A stretch of 64,000 nucleotides of DNA from Clostridium sp. KNHs205 (GCF_000702945.1 NZ_JNLE01000003.1:531001-595000); one strand, 5' to 3'; shown: positions 17,474-26,802, counted from the stretch's first letter. Made by a program: numbers and translations. Notes: generated by a model from the letters alone, not told the origin.

Positions 17474-18499
17474 TTGAAAGCCAGAAAAGGTCTAACAATA
17501 AAAGGCTCCCTGACAGTGGAATGCAGCCTTATACTTCCTGTTTTTATTTTTACCATAGTGGCTTTTTTGTACCTGTTCCAGATATTTATCCTGCATGATA
17601 TGCTGCAGCAGGCGATTACGAAAGAAGGACTGGAGCTATCAAAATACGGATATGCATACCAGTATATAACAGACTATGAAGGAACCGATGAAAGTATTAA
17701 AAATGAAAGTATAGAAGCTGAAAAAAATACATCATCCGAAGAAAGTACATCATCCGAAGAAAATACATCACCCGAAGAAAATACATCAGCCGAAGAAAAT
17801 ACATCAGCCGAGGAAAGTACATCAACTGAGGAAAGTACATCAACTGAAGAAAGTACATCAGCCGAAAATTTACTAAAGGAATTGCTGATAACCAAAAACA
17901 TTAACAATGTTTTTTTTCGATATAAATTAGGAGAATACATTGATAAGGATTATATAAACCGTTCAGTGATCAAAGGTGGAATGGAAGGTTTGTCCTTTTA
18001 CTTATCAGATTTTATGGGAAAGGAGGATCAGGTAGACCTTGTTCTGAGCTATTATATCAGGCCACCCATTATTCTGCTTCCCGTGGATGATTTCTTTATG
18101 ATGCAGAGAGTTACTTTAAGGGGATGGAATGGCTATCGGCCTGATAAAGCAAGTGGCAGTGAAGCAGATGAGGACGAAGAGGAATCCACCTATGTCTATA
18201 TTACGGAAACTGGAAATGTCTATCATGTAAGTGAAAGCTGTTCTCATTTAACTAGGACCATAAGGCAGATTTCTTTTTCTATGGCAAAGGTAGAATCCAA
18301 TATATATGGTGGTAAATATTATGCCTGTGAGCTGTGTGGTGATAAGGCGGATACCCAGGGAAAGGTGTATATCACTGATACCGGTGACAGATATCATAGC
18401 AGTATAAGCTGCAGCGGACTAAAAAGGACCATCCTTAAAATACCCTTGTCTGATGTAGGCGGGAGAAGTTTATGCAAACGCTGCGGCGGCAAGAAGTAG
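17474..18499 (+). CDS. TadE-like pseudopilin with hexapeptide repeats and duplicated Cys modules
   Basis: The N terminus (KGSLTVECSLILPVFIFTIVAFLYLF) has the Gly-x-x-x-x-Glu and hydrophobic helix of TadE-like pseudopilins. From about residue 86 to 132 runs an acidic linker of eight hexapeptides of the form TS(S/P/A/T)EE(S/N). After a middle domain, the C-terminal ~95 residues hold two copies of a module with YITxTG, YH, a single Cys, an R-T-I motif and a closing CxxC (CELC and CKRC), probably metal-binding. The start is TTG with AAAGGA seven bases upstream. The protein is likely extracytoplasmic. The role of the Cys modules is unknown to me. Confidence 0.75.
   Translation: MKARKGLTIKGSLTVECSLILPVFIFTIVAFLYLFQIFILHDMLQQAITKEGLELSKYGYAYQYITDYEGTDESIKNESIEAEKNTSSEESTSSEENTSPEENTSAEENTSAEESTSTEESTSTEESTSAENLLKELLITKNINNVFFRYKLGEYIDKDYINRSVIKGGMEGLSFYLSDFMGKEDQVDLVLSYYIRPPIILLPVDDFFMMQRVTLRGWNGYRPDKASGSEADEDEEESTYVYITETGNVYHVSESCSHLTRTIRQISFSMAKVESNIYGGKYYACELCGDKADTQGKVYITDTGDRYHSSISCSGLKRTILKIPLSDVGGRSLCKRCGGKK
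17729..17869 (+). repeat. 18-bp in-frame tandem repeat in the TadE-like gene
   Basis: Eight units (the last partial) of about acatcannygargaaart encode TS-x-EE-(S/N). The unit length keeps frame, so copy-number change would lengthen or shorten an acidic linker without breaking the gene. Confidence 0.9.
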
Positions 18500-18582
18500 A
18501 AGAAAAGCGGGCGTAATTTTTTGATAGATATTATTAAGAAACAGAGAGGAAGAGTCTGTCTGTATTGTATGGAGGAGTAAGA

Positions 18583-19008
18583 ATGAAAATTACAGCAGAG
18601 GTGTTAATGGGGATATGGCTGCTCCTGTGCAGCTTTCAGGATATGAAAGAGAAGAAGATATCCATTTTTTTCATAGCTTCAGGAGGCTTGCTGTTGTCTG
18701 TAGCTTTTCTTATTATCGGCGGGGTACCTGTTATTAGCCGTTTGAGTGGTTTGTTTTTAGGTCTATTACTGTTTGTAAGCGGGAGACTGCTTAAAGGGCA
18801 GATTGGTGACGGTGACGGTATGATTATCTGTATAACCGGAATATGCCTGGGATTTGTTAAGAATTTAAATCTTATGCTGTTAGGGCTAAGTCTTGCTGCG
18901 CTGGTATCATTGTTTTTACTGATCTTTAAAAAAGCAGGACGAAAAGATACCATTCCCTTTGTACCTTTTCTGTTTCTTTCATATCTGGGGGGAATATTTT
19001 TATCATGA
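18583..19008 (+). CDS. Second A24-like prepilin peptidase
   Basis: This 141-residue membrane protein has the first peptidase Asp in CSFQDMKEKKIS and a second acidic motif IGDGDG, so both Asp positions are present. The usual GxGDxK and the IPN after the first motif are altered. It could be a specialised peptidase for the two TadE-like proteins or a degenerate copy. ATG 18583 is preferred to the in-frame codon at 18565 because GGAGGAG precedes it by about six bases. The stop overlaps the start of the next gene (ATGA), so it is translationally coupled to a TadE-like protein. Confidence 0.75.
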   Translation: MKITAEVLMGIWLLLCSFQDMKEKKISIFFIASGGLLLSVAFLIIGGVPVISRLSGLFLGLLLFVSGRLLKGQIGDGDGMIICITGICLGFVKNLNLMLLGLSLAALVSLFLLIFKKAGRKDTIPFVPFLFLSYLGGIFLS

Positions 19009-19595
19009 ACAAAAAGGCGGAGGGAAATTATACCCTGGAAGCGGCTATATTGCTGCCCCTGATTCTGTTTATCATAACTGCGCTTCTCTATACGGCTTTG
19101 CTGCTTCATGACTGGAAGAGTGCCATGGGTGCGGTACACCTTATAACAATGGAAGGTGAAGCGGTAGCTAGAAAGAGCATGGAGCCGGTAACAGGAAGTA
19201 TAGATTACGAAAAGTATCTGAGTAGAGGAATATTTGAAGGCACCAGAGACTACACCAGGGACTACACCAGGGAAGAAACAGAACTGGAAGACGTTCTTAC
19301 GAAATATATAGAGGATAAAGGATTAATTACGTCCATTGAGGATTTGAAGGTTGAGCTTACCAGTAAGGGAATCAGAATTAATCTAGACCTTGAATTTAAT
19401 TTACCAATTACTGGCATGGGAAAGCTCTTTAAAAAAAGCGGAACAGATTACAAATATGAAGACTATAAAAGCTTCGATAATCAGCCAGAGTTTATCCGGG
19501 TATTTCGTGTAATGATGGACACAGGCGAAAATCTACCCGGAGCAGACACCATTTTAAGTTCCCTTAAGAAAGCATTTAATTTCGTAATTGATTAA
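19005..19595 (+). CDS. TadE-like pseudopilin
   Basis: This 196-residue protein has a charged N terminus, then GNYTLEAAILLPLILFIITALLY. Gly and a Glu at the right distance precede a 20-residue helix, the TadE pattern that is cleaved by a prepilin peptidase. The rest is soluble and probably outside the membrane. It has a duplicated TRDYTREE-like stretch near residues 76-90 and ends without Cys. It is coupled to the preceding peptidase by a four-base overlap and is the last gene of the tightly packed tad block. Confidence 0.75.
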   Translation: MNKKAEGNYTLEAAILLPLILFIITALLYTALLLHDWKSAMGAVHLITMEGEAVARKSMEPVTGSIDYEKYLSRGIFEGTRDYTRDYTREETELEDVLTKYIEDKGLITSIEDLKVELTSKGIRINLDLEFNLPITGMGKLFKKSGTDYKYEDYKSFDNQPEFIRVFRVMMDTGENLPGADTILSSLKKAFNFVID

Positions 19596-19977
19596 CGAAC
19601 TATATCCGGACAATGATTATTTATCTAAAGCGGTGTGACATTAAGCTCATATCACAATTCTTATTGGATAGTACTGCAAGGGTAATGCAGTATAGATGAG
19701 TGTAAGTAAGAAGTATCAAAAAGTTTAATTCGTACCCTTATTTTTGGCAGTGTCACATCTGCAAGAAGTAAGGAAGGATATTACTACGTGGCACGAATTT
19801 GTCTTAGTGCGGCACCAGCTATTTACGTTAATGCTGCGTTGACGACAATTAACGTAGCATACTTGCTAATGAGACTGCTATGTCTCATTCCTCCACTTTG
19901 CCTTAGTGTAAATATAAGATGCCATATTAAACAATTTTATGCAAGATAGTACTAGAGTAATAAGCTATAAGGTGTTT
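19596..19977. other. Intergenic region between the tad block and the FHA gene
   Basis: No gene is supported. An inverted repeat acgttaat/attaacgt (near 19827-19834 and 19849-19856) could form a hairpin but has no T-tract. No clear terminator for the tad operon was found. Confidence 0.4.
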
Positions 19978-20006
19978 TTCAACATACTGATTTGTATGTG
20001 TACTAT
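19978..20006 (+). promoter_or_regulatory. Candidate promoter of the FHA gene
   Basis: TTCAAC (19978-19983), a 17-base spacer and TACTAT (20001-20006) lie 24 bases before the preferred start of the FHA gene. Confidence 0.45.
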
Positions 20007-20030
20007 GGCACATGGTAGATGGGAGTTAAT

Positions 20031-21458
20031 ATGGAAAGTAAGCTGAAAAAAGAATTTATAAGAGATATGAAAAGCAGTTATTTAGTGCTAAAAGGAGACA
20101 GCAGAGAACAAAATTATAAGAATAAAATGCTATCCCAGTATAGTATTCCAGGCTTTTTACGTATTGATATAAAGAGCATCAATAATATGGAGCTTTATTA
20201 TTATGACATTACAAATCTTAATACCCTTGAAGAAACATATGATACCAGAGTATTTCATTTCAAGGATATAAAGGAACTGTTGGAGGGAATATTTGATGCG
20301 ATTGATAACAGCAGGGAATATTTCCTGGAGCAGGATGATTTTATACTATATCCGGACTGCCTTTATATGAAAGAAAATACTGACAACCTCAAACTCTGCT
20401 ATTATCCAGGGTTTCGGGAAAGTATTATCAGCCAGCTGTCCATATTATTTGAGTATATAATGAACAAAGCTGATTATAAAGAAGAATCGGCCGTTCTTCT
20501 CATATATGCGCTCTATAAGGAAAGCCGTGAGAAGAATACAACCCTTTATCGCCTTCGGGATATATTAAAGGAAGCTGCTCCAAAAGATATTAAGGTAAAA
20601 AAGCTTAAAGCTCCTCAGCAAATAATAGAAAATGCGGCAGAGGATAACATACTTGCAAAGGATAAATTAATATCTGATATAAATACCGTTAAACAACCTG
20701 CAGCAGAGGAAAATGGTTATCAAATTAATCTCAATGGGGAGTATGAGAAGCAGGAGGAAGTAAGTTTTTATGAAACCTCAACCTTCATAATGGGAGGGGC
20801 TATCGTGGCAGGGGCCTTGGGTTTTCTTTTTGTTCTGTTTAGAGCCGGTGTCTTATCCGATGAGTTAGGACATCCGGATATTATAAAAGTAACAGCTGGA
20901 CTGGCTATTGTAATATGCCTTTCAGGATATGCCCTGACCAAGGTGCTTGACCCCAAAAAGAAAAGTACCAGATTAATTACAAAACTAGTATATGAAGATG
21001 TAACAGAAGAGCCTTTAAGAACTGATCAAACAGCATATAGACAGAGTGAAGAGCTTACAGAAGCTTCCCAGATACTGCAAGAAGATAATAGTGTTACCAT
21101 TATTTTATCCGAGACAGAAGACAAGACAGAAATTCTGTTTACACAGCTATCCCTGACTTGTCATTATTTGGTTGAAAAGAATAGCTGCAACCCTGCTGAA
21201 ATACCTGTGGAGACCTTCCCTTATTATGTTGGAAAAGACAAGAACCGTAATCAGTTAGTACTTACAGAAGGCAGCGTCAGCAGGCTCCATGCTGTAATAA
21301 CGAAACGGGATAATACGGTATTTCTTACTGATTTGGGATCGACTAATGGAACTTATGTCAATGGACAGAGGCTTGAGAAGAATCAGCCTGTACAGGTTGA
21401 TAATTCAGATGAACTTGCTTTTTCCAGAGAGATATATCTCTTTAAGATTAAAGAGTAA
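20031..21458 (+). CDS. DUF6382-FHA domain membrane protein
   Basis: The N-terminal ~170 residues match the DUF6382 pattern (KKEFIRDMKSSYLVLKGD, then YYYDITNL). Two transmembrane helices follow near residues 250-275 and 285-305. The C-terminal ~75 residues form a forkhead-associated domain with SVSRLHAVI and LGSTNGTYVNG, the phosphothreonine-reading surface. Orientation puts both ends in the cytoplasm. FHA proteins of this type commonly stand next to Tad loci in Clostridia, where they could link Ser/Thr kinase signals to the pilus; that role is inferred. ATG 20031 is preferred to ATG 20019 because GGGAG lies five bases upstream. No kinase gene is in the window. Confidence 0.8.
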   Translation: MESKLKKEFIRDMKSSYLVLKGDSREQNYKNKMLSQYSIPGFLRIDIKSINNMELYYYDITNLNTLEETYDTRVFHFKDIKELLEGIFDAIDNSREYFLEQDDFILYPDCLYMKENTDNLKLCYYPGFRESIISQLSILFEYIMNKADYKEESAVLLIYALYKESREKNTTLYRLRDILKEAAPKDIKVKKLKAPQQIIENAAEDNILAKDKLISDINTVKQPAAEENGYQINLNGEYEKQEEVSFYETSTFIMGGAIVAGALGFLFVLFRAGVLSDELGHPDIIKVTAGLAIVICLSGYALTKVLDPKKKSTRLITKLVYEDVTEEPLRTDQTAYRQSEELTEASQILQEDNSVTIILSETEDKTEILFTQLSLTCHYLVEKNSCNPAEIPVETFPYYVGKDKNRNQLVLTEGSVSRLHAVITKRDNTVFLTDLGSTNGTYVNGQRLEKNQPVQVDNSDELAFSREIYLFKIKE

Positions 21459-21462
21459 CAGC

Positions 21463-21507
21463 AGCTTTCTGCAATGATCTTTTAGCCAAAACAAAATGCA
21501 GAAAGCT
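21463..21507 (+). terminator. Hairpin after the FHA gene
   Basis: An 11-bp perfect inverted repeat (agctttctgca at 21463-21473, tgcagaaagct at 21497-21507) starts five bases after the stop. The T-tract is weak, so termination may be partial. Confidence 0.5.
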
Positions 21508-21535
21508 TGTATAAGTCAGTAATTAATAGTATAAT
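21507..21535 (+). promoter_or_regulatory. Promoter of glpK
   Basis: TTGTAT (21507-21512), a 17-base spacer and a perfect TATAAT (21530-21535) lie 66 bases before the glpK start. Confidence 0.6.
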
Positions 21536-21600
21536 CTACCATTATAGGTCGGCGCAGGCAGGTTAATAAAGTCTAAGCCCAAGCCTTTTTTGGAGGTTGT

Positions 21601-23103
21601 ATGAAGAACTATATTATGGCCCTTGATCAGGGAACCACCAGTTCAAGGTGTATTCTTTTTAACAGACAAGGACAGGCTGTAAGCAAAGCGCAGAAGGAAT
21701 TCAAACAGATATACCCGGTAGCAGGCTGGGTAGAGCAGGACCCGAAGGAGATATGGTCCTCTCAGATCAGTGTAGCAGCAGAAGCCATGGCAAAGCTTGG
21801 AATAAGTGCAGAAGATATCGCATCTATTGGAATTACCAACCAGAGAGAGACAACAATTCTATGGAATAAATTTACGGGAGAGCCCGTATATAATGCCATT
21901 GTATGGCAGTGCAGAAGAACTTCAGATATGATACAGAACATTAAGGCAAGCGGACTTGACCGGGTGATCAAAGAACACACGGGGCTTATTCCGGATGCCT
22001 ATTTTTCTGCCACTAAAATCAAATGGATATTTGACAATGTAGAAGGCGTAAAGGAAGAAGCCGAGAAGGGAAATATCCTCTTTGGAACGGTGGATACCTG
22101 GCTTATCTGGAAACTGACAGGGGGCAAGGTATTCGCGACAGATTACACTAATGCCTCCAGGACCATGCTTTTTGACATTAAGAGATTAATATGGGATGAA
22201 GAGATATTAAATGCTCTGGATATACCAATGTCCATATTGCCTGAGGTCAAACCCTCCAGCCATATCTTTGGACTTACGGAGAAAGGTCTGCTAGGTGGAA
22301 AGATAACCATCGGCGGTGTTGCAGGAGACCAGCAGGCAGCTCTTTTCGGGCAGGGCTGCTATGAAAAGGGTGAAGTAAAAAATACCTACGGAACAGGCTG
22401 CTTTTTATTAATGAATACAGGTGATACTCCTATTACCTCTGATAACGGACTCCTCACGACCATCGCAGCCTCCTCAGAAAAAGGAAAAGTTCAATATGCT
22501 CTGGAAGGCAGTGTATTTGTTGCAGGTGCGGCAATACAATGGCTAAGAGATGAACTGCAGATAATAAGAGCTGCAGCAGAGACGGAAGAAGCGGCACTAT
22601 CTGTAAAGGATACCAACGGGGTATATGTAGTTCCGGCTTTTTCGGGTCTTGGAGCACCTTATTGGGATCAATATGCCAGAGGCACCATTGTAGGTATGAC
22701 CAGAGGATTTAATAAAAACCATTTAATCCGCGCAACGCTGGAATCCATTGCTTATCAGAACTATGCAGTTTTAAAAGCCATGGAACAGGATGCCGGTGTG
22801 GAAATTAAACGGTTAAAAGCTGACGGAGGTGCCTCCTCCAATAACTTTCTGATGAAATTTCAGGCAGATATTCTGGGTATAGAAGTTATAAGACCCTCCT
22901 ATGTAGAAACTACTGCTTTGGGAGCTGCCTATCTTGCAGGTCTGGCAGCAGGTTTCTGGAAAGACAGAGAGGAGATCAAAAGTAACGGAATCGCACCGGA
23001 AATATTTAGCCCTGATATGGAGGAAACTATAAGAGCGAATAAGCTTCAGGGCTGGAACAAAGCTGTGAAACGTTCTTTTGAATGGGAAAAAGAATCAGAT
23101 TAA
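21601..23103 (+). CDS. glpK: Glycerol kinase
   Basis: GlpK phosphorylates glycerol with ATP to glycerol 3-phosphate and is a cytoplasmic FGGY-family enzyme. The start [16 protein letters not shown] is the phosphate-1 motif. NQRETT, WQCRRT, the [14 protein letters not shown] motif, [13 protein letters not shown] and [18 protein letters not shown] are all in order, and the 500-residue length is exact for the family. GGAGG lies four bases before ATG. No glpF or glpO/glpA gene adjoins it, so glycerol uptake and oxidation genes are elsewhere. It has its own promoter and a rhomboid gene follows at 32 bases. Confidence 0.97.
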   Translation: MKNYIMALDQGTTSSRCILFNRQGQAVSKAQKEFKQIYPVAGWVEQDPKEIWSSQISVAAEAMAKLGISAEDIASIGITNQRETTILWNKFTGEPVYNAIVWQCRRTSDMIQNIKASGLDRVIKEHTGLIPDAYFSATKIKWIFDNVEGVKEEAEKGNILFGTVDTWLIWKLTGGKVFATDYTNASRTMLFDIKRLIWDEEILNALDIPMSILPEVKPSSHIFGLTEKGLLGGKITIGGVAGDQQAALFGQGCYEKGEVKNTYGTGCFLLMNTGDTPITSDNGLLTTIAASSEKGKVQYALEGSVFVAGAAIQWLRDELQIIRAAAETEEAALSVKDTNGVYVVPAFSGLGAPYWDQYARGTIVGMTRGFNKNHLIRATLESIAYQNYAVLKAMEQDAGVEIKRLKADGGASSNNFLMKFQADILGIEVIRPSYVETTALGAAYLAGLAAGFWKDREEIKSNGIAPEIFSPDMEETIRANKLQGWNKAVKRSFEWEKESD

Positions 23104-23135
23104 TTGTTAGGATTAGGCAGAAATGAGGTTTGATA

Positions 23136-24212
23136 ATGCTTATTGATGATATCACAAGTCTCCTTGGTAATAGGAGCTTCAAGACCATTGGTGTGAATGC
23201 CAGAGACATACGTGTCTTTTATCTTGATAAAGAAGACGGACTGTATACTGTCATGGTGCTTGATTGCCCCAATGGCAATGAGTTCACATCCATGCAGTAT
23301 AATAATATTAAGAGACAAGTTACGCAGAACCTGTTACAGAACACAGGAAAACAGGTACATTTCCAGACTCTTGTAGTAACAGGTAATGTAGCTGGGGCAG
23401 CTGAAATCTGTCAGAGGGAAGAACAGGCCTGGATCGTGGACACAAGAAACAACCGGTTGGTGATATATGAAAATCAGCGGAATGACTTTCTTGGGATTAA
23501 GAAGGAGTTAGAAGAGCTTCTTTTTTCTGCCGGTGAACCGGATTCCTTTGTTCACAGAAACTTAGAACAGGAGGCATACAACAGAAAAAGTGAAAGCAGA
23601 AATAATATCTCAAAGTTTATCTCACCGTGCAATACGATTATCGTAATAATAAACGTGCTTGTTTTTCTGATGATAGAAATTATACTGCCGGCCAGAACAG
23701 GGACCCAGCTCTTTAAAGATGGAGCGCTGTCATGGATGGAGGTTATAGATAATAAAGAATATTACCGCCTGATAACCTATATGTTTTTACACTCAGGGGT
23801 CAGCCATTTGGGAAACAATATGATTCTGCTGCTTTTTATAGGTGACAATCTGGAGAGAGCCGTAGGTAAATGGAGGTATATAGTTATTTATACCCTTTCG
23901 GGAATCCTTGCAGGCGGAACTTCTATCCTATATAATTTATTTGAATATAACCTGATTGTTTCCGTTGGTGCTTCAGGAGCTATTTTTGGTGTAGTTGGCG
24001 CTATGGCCTACATTGTTGCGGTAAACAAAGGACGATTAGAAAACATTAGTTCAAGACAGATTATATTCTTTGCCATATTAAGCCTTTATGGAGGAATGAC
24101 CAGTCAGGGAGTTGATAATTCAGCCCATATCGGTGGACTTATAAGCGGTGTATTGCTGGCAGTTCTATTATATAGAAAGTCAAAATCAGAAAAAACGCAC
24201 CCTAATGTTTAA
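23136..24212 (+). CDS. Rhomboid-family intramembrane serine protease
   Basis: The C-terminal half is a six-helix rhomboid core with the catalytic Ser280 in GASGAIFG and His331 in SAHIGG, plus the HSGVSHLGNNM loop whose Asn supports the oxyanion hole. The first ~155 residues are a soluble cytoplasmic domain of the kind seen in Firmicutes rhomboids; its function is unknown to me. The ATG is preferred to TTG 23130 because GAGG lies seven bases before it. It is likely cotranscribed with glpK (32-base gap), without an obvious functional link. Substrates are unknown. Confidence 0.88.
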   Translation: MLIDDITSLLGNRSFKTIGVNARDIRVFYLDKEDGLYTVMVLDCPNGNEFTSMQYNNIKRQVTQNLLQNTGKQVHFQTLVVTGNVAGAAEICQREEQAWIVDTRNNRLVIYENQRNDFLGIKKELEELLFSAGEPDSFVHRNLEQEAYNRKSESRNNISKFISPCNTIIVIINVLVFLMIEIILPARTGTQLFKDGALSWMEVIDNKEYYRLITYMFLHSGVSHLGNNMILLLFIGDNLERAVGKWRYIVIYTLSGILAGGTSILYNLFEYNLIVSVGASGAIFGVVGAMAYIVAVNKGRLENISSRQIIFFAILSLYGGMTSQGVDNSAHIGGLISGVLLAVLLYRKSKSEKTHPNV

Positions 24213-24409
24213 GAGTATAATATTAGTATGGAGTTTCAGGAAGAGTGAAGTGATGTTAGCTCATTCATGGTTCTGACGCTCTGCCATGGGTTTTCATTCA
24301 TACCCTGAATAGGAACTTAATATAGGCGAGAAAGTACGCCAAAAGGTAAGCCAATTAGTAATTATTCATTAATTATAGGAAGCTGTAAGGCGACAGAATG
24401 GAGGATAAG

Positions 24410-25408
24410 ATGAATATAAATATTTATTATGGGGGAAGAGGATTGATTGAGGATCCTTCCATATATGTGATTCATAAACTAACGGAAGTCCTGGAGGAAC
24501 TCAGAGTAAAGGTTACCCGTTTTAATCTCTATGAAGAAAAGAATGGAATCACAATGCTTCCCAAAACCTTAAAAGAAGCAGACGGTGTCATTCTGGCTGT
24601 TAATGTGGAATGGCTTGGAATCGGTGGATTTATGCAGCAGTTTCTGGACGCCTGCTGGCTCTATGGAGACAAGGAACAGCTCAGTAAGCTCTATATGCTT
24701 CCTGTAGTTACGGCTACAGCCGGTGGAGAAAGAGATGCGGAAGGGTACCTGGTGAAGGCCTGGGAAGTTCTTGGAGGAACGGTCCTTGATGGTATAAGAG
24801 CCTATGTGGAAGATCACGTGGACTTTGAAACCAATAAGGATTACGGTCTGTTGATTGAAAAATATGCTGAGAAACTCTACAAATCCGTTAACCAGAAGGC
24901 GAAGAACTTCCCTGCAAGTGATTCTTATATCAGGCATCGGTTTATAAAAGGTACTTTAAATGACCTAACACCCCAGGAGAGCGAACAGCTGTCCGTGTAT
25001 GTATCCGATGATACTTATGTAAAGAAGCAAAAGGAAGATATTGAAGAGTTAACACAGATATTTAAAGGCATGTTAAATAACAAAGACGATGAAGGCCAGG
25101 AATTTCTGCCCAAGCTAATTGAGAACTATCATATTATCAAAGAGGAAGATGTAATATATGAAATTGGATTTACAGATATTGAAACAACAATAACAGTAGA
25201 AATAAAACAGGGAAAGCTAAACTGCTATCATGGCAAGGGGAATATGGCTGATGTAGAAATCAAGCTTCCAACGGCTGTAATGAAAAAGATAGTATCAGGG
25301 CATATTACCATGCAGATGGCTTTTATGTCAGGTGAGCTTACTGCAAAAGGTAATTTCAGCCTTATAAGAATATTTGATCAGGCATTTCCGTTTAAAAAAT
25401 CCCTATAA
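24410..25408 (+). CDS. Flavodoxin-fold / SCP2 sterol-carrier fusion protein
   Basis: Residues 1-160 look like an NADPH-dependent FMN reductase/flavodoxin-like fold (NIYYGGRG at the first strand, ADGVILAVNVEWLGIGG and LPVVTATAGG at later cofactor loops). Residues from about 235 form an SCP2-like domain (TTITVEIKQGKLNCYHGKGN, then the SGHITMQMAFMSGELTAKGN segment). The combination suggests a cytoplasmic redox enzyme with a hydrophobic-ligand pocket, but no substrate can be named. ATG 24410 is preferred to 24398 because GGAGG lies five bases before it. It ends at a strong hairpin and is monocistronic. Confidence 0.75.
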   Translation: MNINIYYGGRGLIEDPSIYVIHKLTEVLEELRVKVTRFNLYEEKNGITMLPKTLKEADGVILAVNVEWLGIGGFMQQFLDACWLYGDKEQLSKLYMLPVVTATAGGERDAEGYLVKAWEVLGGTVLDGIRAYVEDHVDFETNKDYGLLIEKYAEKLYKSVNQKAKNFPASDSYIRHRFIKGTLNDLTPQESEQLSVYVSDDTYVKKQKEDIEELTQIFKGMLNNKDDEGQEFLPKLIENYHIIKEEDVIYEIGFTDIETTITVEIKQGKLNCYHGKGNMADVEIKLPTAVMKKIVSGHITMQMAFMSGELTAKGNFSLIRIFDQAFPFKKSL

Positions 25409-25413
25409 ATGAG

Positions 25414-25445
25414 TCAAAGGATTACCGGGGCAGGTAATCCTTTGA
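25414..25445 (+). terminator. Hairpin after the flavodoxin-SCP2 gene
   Basis: A perfect 13-bp inverted repeat (25414-25426 with 25433-25445) with a six-base loop lies between two convergent genes. The T-tract is poor on both strands, so efficiency is uncertain. Confidence 0.6.
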
Positions 25446-25478
25446 AGTAAAGCAAAAGTTTTGGTAGGTTATAATTCT

Positions 25479-26219
25479 TTACAATGGGAGTCTGATGTAA
25501 AAAGATGTTTCTTCTTCTGTGGAAGTTGCTGAAAGAGTTCCGCCATGAGCCATGATAATATTGGATGAGATTGCCAGGCCTAATCCGGAACCATTTGTTT
25601 TATAAGTTACAAAAGGAGTAAAGATAGTGGGAAGGATATCCCCGGGTATTGGGCTGCCGTCATTTTTAATCGTAATCAGAAGATTGGATGAGTCTTCTGT
25701 ACTGCAGACAATCTGGATGTGATCGCCTTTATCCGTAGCCTCTAAAGCATTTTTCAAAATATTTGTAACTACCTGCTTAATCTTGATGCGGTCAAAAGAA
25801 TACAAGGTATAGCAGGGGATATCTTTGTCATCAATGATTAGTGATATATCCACGTCTTTCTGGCTGGCTGCAGGTTGAAAACCTGCTAATATGGATTTTA
25901 ACAACAGCAGGATATTCTGGCTTTGCCTGTTCACAGACTCGCTGTGATTATATGTACTGAATTCCTCTAGCAGCAGTTCTAATTCATGAATATCCTCTTT
26001 AAGCTGTTCCCAGTATTTGATATTGTGTACTTCCGGATTACTGCTTTCAATCAGCTGGGAGGTACTCTTTATCAGGGTCAGCGGGTTACGTAATTCATGG
26101 CATATCTGTGAGGAGAGGTTTTTACATCCGTCAAGGCTTTTTGTCATAAAGTAAGCAAAATCATCATTGGAACGCATTAAATCCTTTAATTTATGTTGCT
26201 CTTCGTTGGAAAATAACAT
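25479..26219 (-). CDS. Orphan sensor-less histidine kinase
   Basis: This 246-residue protein has a HisKA-like box (SSQICHELRNPLTLIK, phospho-acceptor His41) and a C-terminal HATPase domain with N-box NILKNALEA, G1 IKNDGSPIP and G2 GSGLGLAIS. There is no transmembrane segment and only ~35 residues precede the H-box, so no sensor domain is visible. Its form resembles the kinase core of sporulation phosphorelay kinases, but the partner regulator is not nearby. ATG 26219 is preferred to GTG 26228, since AGGAGGT stands seven bases before it. It has its own promoter on the minus strand. Confidence 0.85.
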   Translation of the reverse strand: MLFSNEEQHKLKDLMRSNDDFAYFMTKSLDGCKNLSSQICHELRNPLTLIKSTSQLIESSNPEVHNIKYWEQLKEDIHELELLLEEFSTYNHSESVNRQSQNILLLLKSILAGFQPAASQKDVDISLIIDDKDIPCYTLYSFDRIKIKQVVTNILKNALEATDKGDHIQIVCSTEDSSNLLITIKNDGSPIPGDILPTIFTPFVTYKTNGSGLGLAISSNIIMAHGGTLSATSTEEETSFYIRLPL

Positions 26220-26239
26220 ATTGTCCACCTCCTGAGATT

Positions 26240-26268
26240 ATCTTATCAGAATATGTTATTTTTTACAA
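26240..26268 (-). promoter_or_regulatory. Promoter of the orphan histidine kinase
   Basis: On the minus strand TTGTAA (26263-26268), a 17-base spacer and TAAGAT (26240-26245) lie 20 bases before the start codon. Confidence 0.55.
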
Positions 26269-26382
26269 TAAAATCTAATTTACAGAAAACGACAGTTAAT
26301 ACATTGAAAAATGTTATAAAATAATCACTATTTACCAAATAAAGTCTACAGTTGTAGGTAGAAAAGAAAAGGAGAGAGAAAT

Positions 26383-26802
26383 ATGATTAATAATTGTGTA
26401 TTTTGTAGTATTATTGGGCACGAAATCCCTTCAGCCACTATATATGAGGATGATTTGGTGAAAGCTATACTTGATATAGCACCCTCTGCAAAAGGACATA
26501 CAGTAATAATTCCCAAGAATCACTGCAGTGATATATTTGAATTAACCGAAGAAGAAGCCTCCCATGTCTTTGTGGTTGCAAAGAAGATTGCAGGTGTTTT
26601 AAAGGAAGAGCTTGGTTGTGACGGTATTAATATCCTGCAGAACAATGGCAGGGCTGCAGGACAGACAGTGTTCCATTTCCATATGCATATCATCCCCAGA
26701 TATGAAAATGATACCGTTGACATCCACTGGGATAGCAAGAGTTATGAAGAAGGAGAAATGCAGAAACTGGCTGACAGCATTACCCATAAACTACATGTCT
26801 GA
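26383..26802 (+). CDS. HIT family nucleotide hydrolase
   Basis: This 139-residue histidine triad protein has the catalytic motif HFHMH (98-102) within QTVFHFHMHIIPR and the zinc-type Cys5-Cys8 and His47 positions. Members hydrolyse AMP-linked substrates such as adenosine 5'-phosphoramidates in the cytoplasm. Length and start (NNCVFCSIIGHEIPS) match the bacterial Hit/HinT group. A GGAGAGAG ribosome site precedes the ATG. It is monocistronic, converging with murG at a shared palindromic terminator. Confidence 0.93.
   Translation: MINNCVFCSIIGHEIPSATIYEDDLVKAILDIAPSAKGHTVIIPKNHCSDIFELTEEEASHVFVVAKKIAGVLKEELGCDGINILQNNGRAAGQTVFHFHMHIIPRYENDTVDIHWDSKSYEEGEMQKLADSITHKLHV

Noticed and set aside
17356..17556. 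Minus-strand 66-codon frame across the tad intercistronic stem
   Set aside because: It overlaps the start of the TadE-like gene, has no ribosome site and is an accident of the inverted repeat.
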